This document shows positions 7,250 through 9,952 of a stretch of DNA of 9,952 nucleotides, piece by piece (the stretch's first letter is position 1; each line of letters begins with the position of its first letter). The DNA comes from Anaerolineae bacterium (GTDB taxonomy: Bacteria; Chloroflexota; Anaerolineae; Aggregatilineales; Phototrophicaceae), in contig WGEI01000065.1 of the NCBI GenBank assembly GCA_015492875.1, positions 1-9,952 of the forward strand, written 5' to 3'. A program made the position numbers and the translations under genes. The notes beneath the pieces were generated by a model. It saw nothing but the letters and a program-made list of their open reading frames with translations, was not told the origin of the DNA and made no database searches.

Positions 7250-9118
7250 TTATTTGCGCTCCTGCTCGGTAATTTGTGCGTACACCCAGTCCGGCGTCAT
7301 CGGCAAGCTGTCGCCTAAGGCCAAACTTTGTACGTGCTCAGTGCTATAGTCGCTATACATACGGATAACTTGCAAGAGTTGCCCGTCGAAGTTATTTTCA
7401 ATGACATAAACGCGCTCATGTGCTTGCATGAACTCGTGTACTTCATCATGCAAGGGTAAAGAGCGCACGCGCATGTAGTCTGTAGCGATACCTTCAGCCG
7501 CTAACCAATCGCGCGCTTCACAGATGGCGGCGTCGTTAGTACCAAAGCTGATGAGGCCAATTTTCGCCCCGTTTGCGTCTTTAATAGGCTTCGGCATCAG
7601 CTTTTTAGCGGTTTGCATTTTGCGGTGCAAACGGTCTAAATTCTGCACCCAGTCCTCAGGGCGCTCACTATAAACGGCCATTTCGTTATGGCCAGTGCCA
7701 CGAGTGAAGTAAGCCGCTTTGGGATGGTCTGTGCCGGGCAATGTGCGGTAGGCAACGCCGTCACCGTCTACATCACGATGACGCCCCCACGTGACACCGA
7801 AGCGCTCTTCAAAGGCTTCTAAATCTTCTGCACTGAGGACTTTACCGCGTTTAATTGGCTCATCCGGGTAGGTGAATGGCTTGCTCATCCACAAGTTCAT
7901 GCCAAGGTCAAGGTCGCTCAATACAAAAACCAGTGTCTGAAGCTCATCGGCCAAATCAAAGGCGCGCCAACCAAACTCGAACGCCTCTTCAACTGATGCG
8001 GGCAGCAAAACCGGGTGCTGTGTATCACCATGTCCTAGCGTATGCGCAAACAGTAAATCGCCTTGACTGGTGCGAGTAGGCAAGCCAGTGCTTGGCCCCA
8101 TGCGGGTGACATCCCAAATGACGCTAGGAATTTCCGCAAAATAAGCCAACCCTGCAAACTCAGCCATCAGGCTAATGCCGGGGCCGCTGGTTGCGGTCAT
8201 CGCGCGTGCGCCAGCCCAGCCAGCGCCAACAACCATACCAATCGCGGCTAATTCATCCTCCGCTTGAACAACTGCTACCGTTGATTTGCCCGTTTCTGGG
8301 TCTTTTCTCAGGTAGCGATACTTCAAAATGCTATCGACAACACTCGTAGATGGCGTAATGGGATACCAAGCAGTAACGGTCATCCCCCCGAAGATTGCCC
8401 CCAATGCTGCCGCCTCGTTCCCTGTGATGAGAATTTTTCTTTCGGTCATATTGAGCGGAGCAAAGCGGTATGGGTCACGCTTTTCGATATTTTCCGCTAC
8501 CCAGTGGTATGCCGCTTCAATAACCTGCATGTTCATCTGTACTGGGCGCTCTTTCCCGCCAAATTGGTCGCTCAGGGCTTCACGAATAGTGCCTATATCA
8601 ATGCCGAATAGCTGAGCAACCGCGCCAACATAAACCATGTTGCTGACTTGCTCTCGCCGTTGAGAGGGAATGTCGAATGCTTTGACCAATTCTTTCACCG
8701 GCACTTCATAAAAGATAATATCATCGCGCTCTGGTAATTGAAGGCGAACGCGCCCTTGTCGCCATTCCTGTGGCAAGATGCACACCCCACCGGAAGGGAT
8801 ACTGTTTATATCATCGGCGGCTGTTTTCTGATTAAAGGCGATGACAATTTGTGTTTTATCGCGACGGGCGATGTATCCGTCCTTGCTCACCCGAATGGTA
8901 TACCATGTTGGCAAGCCTTTAATGTTGGAAGGGAAGAGATTTTTACCATTAACAGGTATACCCATTTTGAATAGGGCGCGAATGAGAACTAAGTTGGATG
9001 TTTGGCTGCCAGAGCCATTAGACGTTGCTACAGTGAATGAGAAATCGTTGATAATTTGGGTGGCTGCATCCATCTGTTGATCGCTTTGAACCTGTACTGT
9101 GCTCATAGCTAGCGGCAC
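7250..9118 (-). CDS. korA: 2-oxoacid:ferredoxin oxidoreductase, fused gamma-alpha subunit
   Basis: Partner of KorB in a heterodimeric or heterotetrameric 2-oxoacid:ferredoxin oxidoreductase. Residues about 25-195 are the gamma domain (NGSGSQTSNLVLIRALF at 34-50, then GKNLFPSNIKGLPTW at 58-72). Residues about 229-430 are the pyrimidine-binding alpha domain with YPITPSTS (252-259) and the substrate/CoA-region motif GPSTGLPT (341-348). A DGDGVAYRTLPGT stretch (451-463) leads to domain II (about 520-600). The 622-residue length fits KorA-type fused subunits. Two starts are possible. The GTG at 9118 is the longest, but its Shine-Dalgarno (AAAGGAG at 9136-9142) is 17 bases away. The ATG at 9106 is 29 bases away, with a 20-base hairpin in between that would shorten the gap to nine. 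Residue numbers here count from the GTG. The gene is coupled to korB and lies 64 bases after the GntR gene with no visible terminator between them. Confidence 0.93.
   Translation of the reverse strand: MPLAMSTVQVQSDQQMDAATQIINDFSFTVATSNGSGSQTSNLVLIRALFKMGIPVNGKNLFPSNIKGLPTWYTIRVSKDGYIARRDKTQIVIAFNQKTAADDINSIPSGGVCILPQEWRQGRVRLQLPERDDIIFYEVPVKELVKAFDIPSQRREQVSNMVYVGAVAQLFGIDIGTIREALSDQFGGKERPVQMNMQVIEAAYHWVAENIEKRDPYRFAPLNMTERKILITGNEAAALGAIFGGMTVTAWYPITPSTSVVDSILKYRYLRKDPETGKSTVAVVQAEDELAAIGMVVGAGWAGARAMTATSGPGISLMAEFAGLAYFAEIPSVIWDVTRMGPSTGLPTRTSQGDLLFAHTLGHGDTQHPVLLPASVEEAFEFGWRAFDLADELQTLVFVLSDLDLGMNLWMSKPFTYPDEPIKRGKVLSAEDLEAFEERFGVTWGRHRDVDGDGVAYRTLPGTDHPKAAYFTRGTGHNEMAVYSERPEDWVQNLDRLHRKMQTAKKLMPKPIKDANGAKIGLISFGTNDAAICEARDWLAAEGIATDYMRVRSLPLHDEVHEFMQAHERVYVIENNFDGQLLQVIRMYSDYSTEHVQSLALGDSLPMTPDWVYAQITEQERK
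7259..7263 (-). promoter_or_regulatory. Ribosome binding site of korB inside the korA 3' end
   Basis: On the minus strand AGGAG lies ten bases before the korB ATG and within the last codons of korA, as expected for a coupled gene pair. Confidence 0.65.
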
Positions 9119-9133
9119 AACGTGAATTGTGCC
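9114..9133 (-). promoter_or_regulatory. Hairpin between korA Shine-Dalgarno and start
   Basis: A perfect 7-bp inverted repeat, GGCACAA (9114-9120) and TTGTGCC (9127-9133), with a 6-base spacer. In the korA mRNA it lies two bases after AAAGGAG (9136-9142) and seven bases before the ATG at 9106. The GTG start at 9118 would be inside its arm. It may be an mRNA structure that sets SD-start spacing, or alternatively a DNA operator. Confidence 0.6.
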
Positions 9134-9182
9134 TTCTCCTTTCTTGAAAATTCGGTTTTACCTAGATGTAGTAGTGGGTTGT

Positions 9183-9923
9183 TTAAGAAGAGTCTTTCGA
9201 TGGTGGGGCAACATCCTCCTGTTTCGACGAATGGTCTTCGTGGATGGCTTTCATGCGGGGCTGATAACGTAAAAGTTGGGTATGTTCAATAAAATCGTCT
9301 TTGGCTTTAGCAAAGTCCCCATTTTTAATGGCCTCTAAAATTTGTTCATGATACCGCCAAACTGATTGCAGATAATCGTAGTCTGCATAGCGGTTAAGTT
9401 CTACCGCTTCATAAGCATCCCAATAGGCTTCCAACAGCCCCAGCACAAACGGGTTTTCTAACCGTTTGAAAACAGTGAGGTGGAAAACGCGATGCTCCTG
9501 ATGAGGAAGTTGTATCCAGTGGTCATTGAGTTTTTGCCGTGCACTATCGATACATTGCCGCATGGTCTCTAAGTCTTCTGGCAAGAGAGTGGCACAAGCC
9601 TCCTCCCAAAATGCAACTTCAAGATGGATACGCAGTTCTGTGAAATACTCAAACAGGTGTAAATTTGTCGCTAGAGCATAGAGTAAGCTCAAACGCACTG
9701 CCGGCGTGAATGTATATTCTTGAATGCGCGTGCCAGTTTTGGAGCGTACTTCTACTAATCCTAAGGCGCGCGCTACTTCTAATTGCTCGCGCACCTTGCT
9801 TGTACTGATGTTGAGATGCTCAGGATCGCGTAACTCGCTGATGGAGGGGAGGCGGTCTCCGGGCTGAAATCCCTGCTGCACGATGTAGTTGAGTAAGTCC
9901 GAACCTAAATCAATGATACTCAT
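9183..9923 (-). CDS. GntR-family transcriptional regulator with FCD ligand-binding domain
   Basis: DNA-binding regulator of the FadR subfamily. Residues about 5-70 form the GntR winged helix-turn-helix (GFQPGDRLPS at 18-27, helix around TSKVREQLEVARALGLVEVR at 41-60, wing KTGTRIQ). Residues about 75-220 are the all-helical FCD domain, which in characterised relatives binds carboxylic acids, often through a metal. H148, H192 and H214 occupy the usual metal-ligand histidine positions. The customary Asp four residues before the first His is H144 here. A 30-residue polar tail ends the 246-residue protein. In-frame stops just upstream limit the start to the ATG at 9923, which has no recognisable Shine-Dalgarno. 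A 15-bp palindrome lies 8-22 bases before it. The gene precedes korA by 64 bases in the same direction, so it may be the first gene of the korAB operon and its regulator; the ligand is unknown. Confidence 0.88.
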   Translation of the reverse strand: MSIIDLGSDLLNYIVQQGFQPGDRLPSISELRDPEHLNISTSKVREQLEVARALGLVEVRSKTGTRIQEYTFTPAVRLSLLYALATNLHLFEYFTELRIHLEVAFWEEACATLLPEDLETMRQCIDSARQKLNDHWIQLPHQEHRVFHLTVFKRLENPFVLGLLEAYWDAYEAVELNRYADYDYLQSVWRYHEQILEAIKNGDFAKAKDDFIEHTQLLRYQPRMKAIHEDHSSKQEDVAPPSKDSS

Positions 9924-9930
9924 TAATCAT

Positions 9931-9945
9931 ATTCATCTGATGAAT
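9931..9945. promoter_or_regulatory. Perfect palindrome upstream of the GntR gene, candidate operator
   Basis: ATTCATC-T-GATGAAT is a perfect 7+1+7 inverted repeat. It ends eight bases before the ATG of the minus-strand GntR/FCD gene. Its odd-centred, roughly 15-bp geometry is like that of FadR-subfamily operators, although the half-site is not their common GT...AC core. It is probably an autoregulatory site. Confidence 0.5.
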
Positions 9946-9952
9946 TATATGA

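Overview
The window looks like an ordinary, gene-dense stretch of a bacterial chromosome with roughly half G+C (judged by eye), short intergenic gaps and no mobile element, CRISPR array, rRNA or tRNA that I can recognise. The combination of a fused gamma-alpha 2-oxoacid:ferredoxin oxidoreductase, a secreted protein with pre-peptidase C-terminal (PPC)-like domains, a SERCA-type calcium ATPase and a stand-alone ATP sulfurylase plus APS kinase would fit a Chloroflexota bacterium. This is an impression from protein style, not a demonstrated placement.

Layout. The plus strand carries the 3' half of tatC (cut by the window edge). A well-formed promoter follows, then the two-gene sulfate-activation operon sat-cysC, which ends in a strong intrinsic terminator. 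Everything to the right is on the minus strand. Reading in the direction of transcription from the right edge there is a GntR/FCD-family regulator, then korA and korB (2-oxoacid:ferredoxin oxidoreductase), a terminator, a small exported protein with two PPC-like domains, and a large type IIA P-type calcium ATPase. The ATPase converges on cysC and shares its hairpin. No gene-free stretch exceeds about 140 bases.

How the genes work together. Sat and CysC convert sulfate to APS and then PAPS for sulfur assimilation or sulfation. KorAB interconverts a 2-oxoacid with its acyl-CoA plus CO2, using ferredoxin. The GntR/FCD gene lies only 64 bases upstream of korA in the same orientation with no visible terminator, so it is probably co-transcribed with korAB and may control it in response to a carboxylic acid. 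A 15-bp perfect palindrome just upstream of the regulator's start codon is a candidate operator. TatC belongs to the twin-arginine export system; its remaining operon lies outside the window.

I did not find a clearly new multi-gene system. The points most worth a second look are: a hairpin sitting exactly between the korA Shine-Dalgarno and an ATG, which would bring the two to normal spacing; the palindrome in front of the GntR gene; an unusually long acidic extracytoplasmic loop between M7 and M8 of the calcium ATPase; and nested inverted repeats at the korB terminator.
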